Part shown: piece after piece, positions 1 through 5,026 of the stretch
Layout: each line of letters begins with the position of its first letter
Numbering within the stretch: position 1 is the stretch's first letter
Source of the DNA: Candidatus Nitrosopumilus sp.
Lineage (GTDB): Archaea > Thermoproteota > Nitrososphaeria > Nitrososphaerales > Nitrosopumilaceae
Assembly (NCBI GenBank): GCA_029861085.1
Contig: JAOUAE010000042.1
Location: 1 to 9,043 of the forward strand
Length of the DNA stretch: 9,043 bases
Reading direction: 5' to 3'
Notes under the pieces: model-generated
What the model was told of the DNA's origin: nothing
Databases searched by the model: none
What the model saw: the letters and a program-made list of their open reading frames with translations, nothing else
Program-made: the position numbers and the translations under genes

Positions 1-69
1 ATGACAGGTACGATGACGATGACAGAGATGATGACAGGTACGATGACGATGACAGAGATGATGACAGGT
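1..69 (+). repeat. Tandem 30-bp repeat, about 2.3 copies
   Basis: Two identical 30-bp units (1-30 and 31-60) are followed by nine bases of a third. In the coding frame of the acidic protein each unit encodes the decapeptide DRYDDDDRDD. The length is a multiple of three, so gain or loss of a unit would keep the frame. More copies may lie left of the window. Confidence 0.93.
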
Positions 70-904
70 CCAGTAATGGCTCAAAAACATCAGAATTCTT
101 CAAAAGAGAAGTAAGATTTGAAACCCTTGGTTTTCAAACTGAGATAAGCATAGAGATCGAGTTTGTCAGTAATACTACAGACACAAATCAACTAATTGAT
201 GAAATCATTGACAAGTTCTCACTTACCAGAGAAGAGGCTGGTGAGGAATTAAGAACAGAACGTTCTGATTACCAAAGATTAGAAAAAAATTAGAAGTCGA
301 AATTGAAAAGAGAGGCAACACATCAAAAGTAGAAGTTGAACTTGAGACAGTAATTGATTCAACCAGCAGAGGAGAAATCCTGGATGCAATAGTCAAGAAC
401 AGTCAGCTTACGCGAGAACAGATCAATGAAGAACTAAGATTTGAATCTGATGACAAAGACGATGATTCCAACGATGATGACACATACCAAAGCAGAGATG
501 ATTATAGAGAAGAAAGAAAGGAATATCGCGAGGAACGCAAGGAATATCGAGAATCCAAAATATGTGCAAACGATGAAGAATGCGTAGAAGATGAGGAATT
601 CAAGAAGACAAGAGAGGCATACAGACAAGAAAGAGAAGAATACAGATCACACAAACAAACAAGTCCTGAAAACAATCAACAGATAAAAAAATATGCTCAG
701 ATGCTACAAGTCTTAGGCAATGCAAAGTTTGGTGATGGTTTTATTTTGCCCCCACGAATCCAGATGCTATTAGTTGAAGATTACAACGAAATAGAATGCA
801 AAAATGGCCTAGAACTGGTTTTCAAAACCTCAAATGACATTCCTATCTGTGTGAAAGATACAACTGCATCAAAACTACTTGAAAAAGGAATAGTCTACAA
901 GTAG
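3..904 (+). CDS. Acidic repeat protein, 5'-partial, interrupted by a -1 frameshift
   Basis: One protein is split over two frames. Frame 3 is open from the window edge to TAG at 291-293 (96 codons); frame 2 continues from the A7 run at 283-289 to TAG at 902-904 (204 codons). That they belong together is shown by a gap-free 51-residue internal duplication: residues 36-86 lie before the break and 98-148 after it, with 19 identities by my count, both ending in LTRExxxEELRxE. Order: DRYDDDDRDD repeats (1-22), domain copies A and B, an acidic stretch, a highly charged probable coiled coil with repeated REERKEY, two Cys near ICANDEEC, then a C-terminal module with CKNGLELVFK, ICVK and ASKLLEKG. From memory, a similar module ends many exported thaumarchaeal proteins. 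Taken alone, the only ATG in frame 2 is at 701, which would give a 67-residue protein lacking most of this. The real start and any signal peptide lie upstream. Pseudogene, base-call error or programmed frameshift are all possible. Function unknown. Confidence 0.75.
283..293 (+). other. A7 run / slippery heptamer directly before UAG
   Basis: Seven A (283-289) are followed by T and then TAG. In the upstream frame the codons read GAA AAA AAT TAG, so 284-290 is A AAA AAT, which fits the X XXY YYZ form of a -1 slippery site. A -1 slip gives AAA AAA TTA and enters the downstream frame exactly where the duplicated domain resumes. I saw no clear stem-loop just downstream. A homopolymer base-call error or a true mutation would look the same. 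Confidence 0.6.
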
Positions 905-927
905 TCATTTTTTTATTTTTTATTTTG
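905..927 (+). terminator. Oligo-T terminator of the acidic repeat gene
   Basis: Directly after the stop codon there are T-runs of seven, six and four, broken by single A residues, with no hairpin. Clustered T-runs just after a stop codon are the usual archaeal transcription termination signal. Confidence 0.55.
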
Positions 928-1111
928 AATCTAATATCACACAGTGCAAAATCTTTGCCCCTAACTATATCCCCATACATAACATACTCCCAATTGAATT
1001 TGAACCTCCAAAGATTTTCCAACAAACAAACATCCGTTATGACGCTAGTTTGTATCGCAATTCTACGCCTAAGGGATGGGGGTTCCTTTTTACTCTTAAT
1101 CGATAAATTTG

Positions 1112-1134
1112 TTTATACCTTACAACAATTGTTG
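1112..1134 (+). promoter_or_regulatory. Possible promoter with adjacent palindrome
   Basis: TTTATA (1112-1117) resembles an archaeal TATA box and would place a start near 1140. Five bases after it lies the perfect palindrome CAACAATTGTTG (1123-1134), where a bound repressor could block polymerase loading. The next supported gene starts at 1257, so this would require a leader of over 100 nt or an unseen small RNA. Speculative. Confidence 0.25.
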
Positions 1135-1256
1135 AATGGGTCTTATGAGGTATACTCTTGTATAATTTTCATAAAATTTGACTAATTCTCACTTAAATTA
1201 GCAGAAAAATCCCTACATGTTTTAATTCTGGATTGAATTATTACAAATGAAATCTC

Positions 1257-1364
1257 ATGCGTGGTCTGTGTCACAATTGCTTTAGGTCTGGAGTCGAAGT
1301 GGTAATAATCAAAGGAGATATTTTTTGTCAAACATGTGTGGATAAAATGAATGCAAAAAACTAA
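1257..1364 (+). CDS. 35-residue two-CxxC (zinc-ribbon-like) small protein
   Basis: This short ORF encodes 35 residues beginning MRGLCHNCF, with CxxC at C5/C8 and CQTC at C24/C27, 15 residues apart, a plausible four-Cys metal site. Between them lies GVEVVIIKGDIF, which reads like the beta-hairpin of a small zinc ribbon; the tail is VDKMNAKN. The start is fixed because an in-frame TGA (1248-1250) sits just two codons before the ATG. It ends 26 bp before the PfkB kinase on the same strand, so the two may share a transcript. No Shine-Dalgarno or good TATA box is evident. Four cysteines in two regularly spaced CxxC pairs in 35 residues are unlikely by chance in AT-rich DNA, hence the call. The fold, metal binding and any nucleic-acid or protein partner are inferred, not shown. 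Confidence 0.62.
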   Translation: MRGLCHNCFRSGVEVVIIKGDIFCQTCVDKMNAKN

Positions 1365-1390
1365 ATCCATACTCTTTCTAGTTAAGAAAA

Positions 1391-2260
1391 ATGAAATTAG
1401 CCATTGCCTCCCATTGTGCTATAGATACAATAACTATTGATGGAAATAATTATGAACAAATTGGTGGGGCTGCTTGCTATTGCGGAATTACTGCAAGGCA
1501 ATTTAAATTCGATGTGGATTTATTTACTAAATTCGGTTCGGATTTTCCAAAGCAATATCTAACTGAGCACAAGATTAATTTTACAAATTCTAAATCTGAA
1601 AAAAATACCACAAAATTTGCTATCTCTATTACTGGTTCAGATAGAACTCTTAAACTGGAAAATGAGTGTGAACCAATAGATTATTCTGAGGTCAGTGCTG
1701 ATGGCCATATTGTAAGTCCAATATATCAAGAGATTTCTGAGGATACATTTAAAAAAATAAAAAATGATTCTAATTTTCTCTTCGTTGATCCACAAGGATT
1801 TCTAAGACGAAAGGATTCACAAAATAATATTTTTTTAAAAAATACCGATCTTGATTTGTCTGAAATCAATGCAATCAAAGTAAATCCTGATGAAGCACAA
1901 CATCTTGTAACTGGAACTCATGATGAGATGATGTTGGCGTTGCAGAAGAAAGGAATCGAATACGTGCTGTTAACTAACAAAACAGATGTATCTCTTTTGG
2001 TGAAAGACAAAGTTTATTCTATCACTCTTCCAAACAGTCAAATTCATGACACCACTGGTGTCGGTGATATTTTTTGCACTGCGTTTAGCTGCACGATGCT
2101 TAAAGAAAAGGACTTTTTGTGGGCACTTTCTTTTGCTGGTGGCGCAGCTCAAGCTGCACTCGAATCCAAAAATGTGGGTTTGCAAAAAATTCCAAGTAGG
2201 GGAACTGTTCAGAATAATGCATCTTATTTTTATAATTTAGTAAAATTCAGAGACTTGTAA
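1391..2260 (+). CDS. PfkB/ribokinase-family carbohydrate (or nucleoside) kinase
   Basis: This 289-residue cytosolic kinase would transfer the ATP gamma-phosphate to a sugar or nucleoside hydroxyl. Visible family marks in order: the N-terminal strand with D12 (the position that often contacts the substrate), the di-glycine G25-G26 in IGGAACYCG, the NPDE motif at 165-168 (the family N-x-x-E used for Mg/phosphate), and DTTGVGDIF at 220-228, which matches the anion-hole/catalytic signature with D226 as the catalytic base; the usual form is DTxGAGD, with Val here for Ala. A GGAAQAALESKNVG stretch follows, as in the C-terminal helices of the family. Length is close to ribokinase. The ATG at 1391 is right at the start of the first beta strand. 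The substrate cannot be told from sequence; ribokinase, adenosine/cytidine kinase or another sugar kinase are all open. It may be cotranscribed with the small CxxC protein upstream. Confidence 0.9.
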   Translation: MKLAIASHCAIDTITIDGNNYEQIGGAACYCGITARQFKFDVDLFTKFGSDFPKQYLTEHKINFTNSKSEKNTTKFAISITGSDRTLKLENECEPIDYSEVSADGHIVSPIYQEISEDTFKKIKNDSNFLFVDPQGFLRRKDSQNNIFLKNTDLDLSEINAIKVNPDEAQHLVTGTHDEMMLALQKKGIEYVLLTNKTDVSLLVKDKVYSITLPNSQIHDTTGVGDIFCTAFSCTMLKEKDFLWALSFAGGAAQAALESKNVGLQKIPSRGTVQNNASYFYNLVKFRDL

Positions 2261-2265
2261 GACGT

Positions 2266-2287
2266 TATTTTTTTGTCCATTTTTTTA
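2266..2287 (+). terminator. T-rich terminator after the PfkB kinase
   Basis: Six bases after the stop codon come two T-runs (about seven each) separated by GTCCA, without a hairpin. This is the usual archaeal oligo-T arrangement. Confidence 0.5.
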
Positions 2288-2422
2288 GAATCTTCTGAAA
2301 ATTTGTTCATTATTTTTATAAGACTGATCATCTTTTTACTTCAGATGGTTATTTGGAGTTGTAAATTAAAACATCCGCTGAAAATTCTAAATTTAAACTA
2401 CATTACTTATTACATCACAAAA

Positions 2423-2752
2423 TTATGTTGAAATTGATAATTTATGTAAATTATTGTAGTGGATTCTCAAAAAATCCATGATCCTTCTGTCCTCATCTTT
2501 ATCAATTGGTGCTCCATTTGCAAGAACGCTAAGATATTTTAAATCTGATTCTAGTTTTTGAATTGATTTTTTAATCCCATTTTCGTATTTCATCCTCTCA
2601 AATTCTATCATGTTATTTTCAATTTGCAAAATGTCTTTTTCCAAATTTGTGATTTTTTGATGAAGATCATCATGCATTATTGTATTGCATATAATATCGA
2701 AAATAACTTTGATTATCAAATTTCCTTTGAATTGTTTGAAAATCTTAGACAT
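2423..2752 (-). CDS. Small coiled-coil hypothetical protein
   Basis: I do not recognise a family. The ORF encodes a Lys/Glu-rich, mainly helical protein; the part from MHDDLHQK on shows heptad-like hydrophobic spacing (ITNLEKDILQIENNMIEF) expected of a coiled coil, followed by IQKLESDLKYLSVLANGAP and an acidic IDKDEDRRIMDFL near the C-terminus. The start is uncertain. ATG at 2761 gives 112 residues, 2752 gives 109 and 2677 gives 84. I chose 2752 because a CTTATAG box is centred 26 bp upstream, right for a leaderless transcript; but the first 28 residues look less conserved in character, so 2677 is a real alternative. It is divergent from the small charged protein at 2815, so the two probably share a promoter region. 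No transmembrane segment or metal motif is seen. Confidence 0.6.
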   Translation of the reverse strand: MSKIFKQFKGNLIIKVIFDIICNTIMHDDLHQKITNLEKDILQIENNMIEFERMKYENGIKKSIQKLESDLKYLSVLANGAPIDKDEDRRIMDFLRIHYNNLHKLSIST

Positions 2753-2774
2753 TTCAAACATGTTTTAAGAATTT

Positions 2775-2792
2775 CTATAAGATGGAATAAAT
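2775..2792. promoter_or_regulatory. Divergent TATA boxes for the flanking small genes
   Basis: On the minus strand CTTATAG (2775-2781) is centred 26 bp from the ATG at 2752. On the plus strand AATAAAT (2786-2792) is centred 26 bp from the ATG at 2815. Both distances fit leaderless archaeal transcription from divergent promoters only about 10 bp apart. Inferred from spacing alone. Confidence 0.4.
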
Positions 2793-2814
2793 TTGATGAT
2801 CGCCATCACTAAAC

Positions 2815-2931
2815 ATGTACAAGAAAGTATCTGCAGATGAAAAAAAGAAAATCCAAGAAAAATACCGAGAAGAATTCAAAGAGAGATTTAGGCAAAGAAT
2901 TGAAAATGGTGAAGTGATGGACTTTACCTAG
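2815..2931 (+). CDS. 38-residue highly charged small protein
   Basis: The ORF encodes 38 residues starting MYKKVSADEKKKIQEKYREE and ending NGEVMDFT. About half the residues are Lys, Arg, Glu or Asp, and the pattern suggests one amphipathic helix (KEKYREEFKERFRQRIE-like spacing) with a short uncharged tail. A TATA-like box sits 26 bp upstream of the ATG. The reading frame uses ordinary codons and avoids the poly-Lys/Ile/Asn composition of chance ORFs in AT-rich DNA. Its stop is only 10 bp from the end of the convergent RAM-domain gene. No family recognised; a role as a small structural or regulatory protein would be a guess. Confidence 0.55.
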   Translation: MYKKVSADEKKKIQEKYREEFKERFRQRIENGEVMDFT

Positions 2932-2941
2932 AAAATAATTA

Positions 2942-3472
2942 TTATCTGCTAAATCCCTGATTGTTTATTATGTTAATTGTTATTGTAGATTTTATTCCAG
3001 GTATTTTTCTAATTCTTTTACTAATAATTTCAGAAATGTCATTATATGTAGGAGCTGCAATCTTGCATATTATTTCATAGTTGCCAACTAGCATATCAGC
3101 TTCTACTACTTCAGGAATCTCTTCCAGGCTTTGCAATATCTTGGATTCATCTGACTTAAAACAATGAATTGTAACAAAGGCTTGAGCCATATATTCATCC
3201 AATACTTCCCGTTCAGCTTCACTTGTTTTTAAAATTCCAGGTTTTTTATCTACTAATAATGTCAGAGTGGCCCGTATGTTTGAAATTTTTCTTATTTCAT
3301 TTGAAATCACGTGCTGAATATTTTGCTCATCTGATGATTCTAGTTTGGTTAAGATGTCATATGATCCAAACGTACCAAATGCATTTGTAATGCTTGGGAT
3401 ATTTTTTAGGTTTGAAATTACAGATTCTTCTTTTCCGGATTCATTTACAATTAGGACATAGGCTTTTTCCAT
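2942..3472 (-). CDS. Tandem Lrp/AsnC ligand-binding (RAM) domain protein, no HTH
   Basis: This 176-residue protein holds two RAM (regulation of amino-acid metabolism) domains, the sensor half of Lrp/AsnC regulators. Domain 1 is residues 1-74, with GTFGSYDILTKLE at 33-45; domain 2 is about 97-170, with LVGNYEIICKIA at 128-139; both end in the I-R-K-I..I-x-(A/S)T-x-T pattern of the last helix and strand. A linker (75-96) joins them. There is no N-terminal helix-turn-helix, so it cannot bind DNA like Lrp. RAM domains form dimers and bind amino acids or other small ligands at the interface; here a two-domain chain could act as a ready-made dimer or partner the upstream single-RAM protein. The ATG follows an AGGAG ribosome site overlapping the upstream stop, so the two genes form an operon. 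The ligand is unknown. Confidence 0.87.
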   Translation of the reverse strand: MEKAYVLIVNESGKEESVISNLKNIPSITNAFGTFGSYDILTKLESSDEQNIQHVISNEIRKISNIRATLTLLVDKKPGILKTSEAEREVLDEYMAQAFVTIHCFKSDESKILQSLEEIPEVVEADMLVGNYEIICKIAAPTYNDISEIISKRIRKIPGIKSTITINIINNQGFSR

Positions 3473-3480
3473 TGTTTATT

Positions 3481-3485
3481 CTCCT
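3481..3485 (-). promoter_or_regulatory. Shine-Dalgarno AGGAG overlapping upstream stop
   Basis: On the minus strand TAGGAG places the AGGAG motif across the TAG stop of the upstream RAM gene, eight bases before the ATG at 3472. This supports that start and translation of the second gene from a shared mRNA. It is the one clear Shine-Dalgarno site I found in the window. Confidence 0.72.
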
Positions 3486-3723
3486 AGCTCTGTCCCTCAA
3501 TTCCCATTAATGTGAGAATAGAACGTACATACTGCAGTTTTCTTATGTTCCAGGTAATCGTTTCTCTGAGCTTGTCTCTGTCTGAATTTTCTATCTTTGC
3601 AATAATATCATATGCGCCGAATGTTCCATGAACTTCTTTTACGGATTCCATGTGTTTTAAAGAATCTAGTATGATTTCTTCTTTTCCTAATTCACAATTG
3701 ATCAAAACATAAGCAGTTTGCAC
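3484..3723 (-). CDS. Stand-alone Lrp/AsnC ligand-binding (RAM) domain protein
   Basis: This 79-residue protein is a single RAM domain, the usual size of stand-alone versions, with AYVLI at 4-8, GKEE at 13-16 and GTFGAYDIIAKIE at 33-45. It aligns without gaps over 74 residues to the first domain of the downstream gene (33 identities by my count), so the pair arose by duplication. It has no helix-turn-helix. The start is GTG at 3723, the only in-frame candidate before the conserved first strand, and a TTAAATA-like box is centred about 25 bp upstream, consistent with a leaderless mRNA. Directly before it is an out-of-frame ATGTAG whose last G is the first base of the GTG. It is first gene of a two-gene operon, 11 bp from the next. 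Probably a small-molecule sensor or modulator that forms mixed oligomers with the downstream protein or with complete Lrp proteins; that partner choice is inferred. Confidence 0.87.
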   Translation of the reverse strand: MQTAYVLINCELGKEEIILDSLKHMESVKEVHGTFGAYDIIAKIENSDRDKLRETITWNIRKLQYVRSILTLMGIEGQS

Positions 3724-3743
3724 TACATCAATATGTTGAATAC

Positions 3744-3750
3744 ATATTTA
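3744..3750 (-). promoter_or_regulatory. TATA-like box of the RAM-domain operon
   Basis: On the minus strand this reads TAAATAT, in the context CTTAAATATG, centred about 25 bp upstream of the GTG start at 3723. That is right for a leaderless transcript beginning at or near the start codon. Confidence 0.45.
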
Positions 3751-4005
3751 AGTAAAATCCTGTGATTTATTTAAAATCATTAATTTTTTTTTTATAAAAT
3801 TAAACAATTAGATGCCATTTTGCACAAATATGTCACCTCAAATTGAGATGAAAAAATCAATTAAAACGTATCATTGTGATCAAAAATTCTGCTTACTGAT
3901 TATATTTAGAGTCATATCAGTTTTCGTGTTAGGTGAGAATCTTGTTTTTTTGACACCAATATGATCTAATGTTTTATTATCGGATGGTTTTATCTAACAA
4001 ATAAC

Positions 4006-5004
4006 ATGATGATTGGCATTTATGGTTCTGGAACTACGGAATTTGCTGTAAAAATGATTAAAAAAATTTTAGATGATGCTGATATCTCATCTTTCTCAAT
4101 TACGAAATCCACTAGCAAACAAGCTGACTGTGTTATTGTTTTAGGTGGCGACAAAGGTGTTAGAAATTACTTCCATAGAACATTTGATTCCACTTTACCT
4201 ATTTTGGGCATCAGTGAGGGTGAATCTAGTGGATTTTTGGCTCAGATTGATCTCAAAGAATTTGCATCCTATGTAAATGTGCTAAAAAAACAAAAATACA
4301 CAATTGAAGAAGTTCCTAGACTTGGTGTAAAAATTGATGGAAAAAATGTCTATCCTGTACTCAACGATGTTGCGGTGTTTTCATCAAAGAGTGCAATGTT
4401 AATGGAGCATACATTACGAGTTAACGGTGAAGAAGTATGGCATGATAACAGCGATGGAATTATTGTGTCAACTCCGATTGGTTCGTCTGCATATTCAATG
4501 TCAGCTGGTGGTCCGGTTTTATTTCAGGATTCTGCCGTGTTTGAAATAATTTCTGTAAATTCTCTTGATGTGACAAGAAGGCCTATCATTGTTTCAAATT
4601 CTAGCTCAATTGAAATTGACGACATTTCTGCAAGACTTCACTGTGAAGTGGTTTTGGATGGTCTTGATAGATACAAAGTGGATAACACTGTAGAATGCAC
4701 TCAATTTTTTCCTCCAGCAAAAATAATTCGTCTCAAAAAAAACTCCACTGCAATTTCTGCTCTTGCAAAAAAGGTACATCTTGCTGAAGAACTACTTAGC
4801 ATGCCTCCAAGCTCTAAACTACTTTTGAAGACGTTAGAGTATGAGGGTGCATTAACCCAAAAAGATTTGGCAAACAAAACATTACTCCCTGCCAGGACAG
4901 TTAGATTGGCATTAAGTCATTTGTTGAAGAAAGGCTATGTCAAAAAGAAAATATCTATTCGAGATGCCCGACAAAAAATCTATGAAATTTCAAAGATAGA
5001 ATAG
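4006..5004 (+). CDS. NAD kinase-like protein fused to a C-terminal winged helix
   Basis: Residues 1 to about 245 match the NAD(+)/NADH kinase fold that makes NADP(+) in the cytosol. Visible: GGDKGVR at 47-53 in place of the usual GGDGTxx, SSGFLAQI at 74-81 (usual LGFLxxI), LNDVAV at 119-124 (usual LNE), and the strong substrate/ATP block DGIIVSTPIGSSAYSMSAGG at 150-169. The catalytic Asp of the first motif (D49) is kept, but its following Gly is Lys, and the NE pair is ND. Residues about 268-332 look like a winged helix-turn-helix: KLLLKTLEYEGALTQKDLAN, then a recognition-helix-like ARTVRLALSHLLKKGYV and a basic wing. Typical NAD kinases are about 250-300 residues; the 332 here reflects the added domain. 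The start may be either of the adjacent ATGs (4006, 4009). It could be a working NAD kinase with a regulatory or DNA-binding tail, or a nucleotide-sensing regulator. T-rich sequence follows the stop. Confidence 0.85.
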   Translation: MMIGIYGSGTTEFAVKMIKKILDDADISSFSITKSTSKQADCVIVLGGDKGVRNYFHRTFDSTLPILGISEGESSGFLAQIDLKEFASYVNVLKKQKYTIEEVPRLGVKIDGKNVYPVLNDVAVFSSKSAMLMEHTLRVNGEEVWHDNSDGIIVSTPIGSSAYSMSAGGPVLFQDSAVFEIISVNSLDVTRRPIIVSNSSSIEIDDISARLHCEVVLDGLDRYKVDNTVECTQFFPPAKIIRLKKNSTAISALAKKVHLAEELLSMPPSSKLLLKTLEYEGALTQKDLANKTLLPARTVRLALSHLLKKGYVKKKISIRDARQKIYEISKIE

Positions 5005-5020
5005 TTTTATTTTTAATTTA
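5005..5020 (+). terminator. T-rich terminator between nadK-like gene and pyrG
   Basis: After the stop come TTTTATTTTTAATTTA, within the 22-bp gap to the convergent pyrG stop. There is no hairpin. On the opposite strand the same bases are A-rich, so this would serve only the plus-strand gene. Confidence 0.45.
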
Positions 5021-5026
5021 ATAGTA

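Larger units (their letters stand above)
905..1256. other. Gene-poor 352-bp interval
   Basis: I see no convincing gene here. Open frames exist on both strands (925-1185 plus, 843-1025 minus), but both begin with TTG, overlap each other and match no family I recognise. The interval holds the T-rich terminator at its left end, a TATA-like TTTATA at 1112-1117, a perfect 12-bp palindrome at 1123-1134, and a weak CTAATT/AATTAG inverted repeat (1182-1201). No tRNA or rRNA fold was recognised. Confidence 0.5.

Noticed and set aside
1..69. CRISPR-like array
   Set aside because: The units are directly adjacent without spacers and lie in a coding frame.
1..122. ATG at position 1 opening a Met/Thr-rich frame
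   Set aside because: It is the out-of-phase reading of the 30-bp repeat; the domain duplication shows that frame 3 is the coding one.
843..1185. Open frames on both strands (925-1185 plus, 843-1025 minus)
   Set aside because: Both start with TTG, they overlap each other, the minus one ends inside the acidic protein gene, and neither shows a recognised motif. The minus frame reads somewhat protein-like (WEYVMYGDIVRGKDFALCD), so it was the harder one to drop.
2230..2331. 33-residue Lys/Ser-rich minus-strand ORF
   Set aside because: It is the complement of T-rich terminator sequence and overlaps the end of the PfkB kinase; the Lys richness follows from the T-runs.
3812..3964. 50-codon plus-strand ORF (MPFCTNMSPQ...)
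   Set aside because: It starts with ATG, but lies in the promoter gap between divergent genes, has irregular Cys spacing and chance-like composition (Ile, Phe, Leu, Lys).
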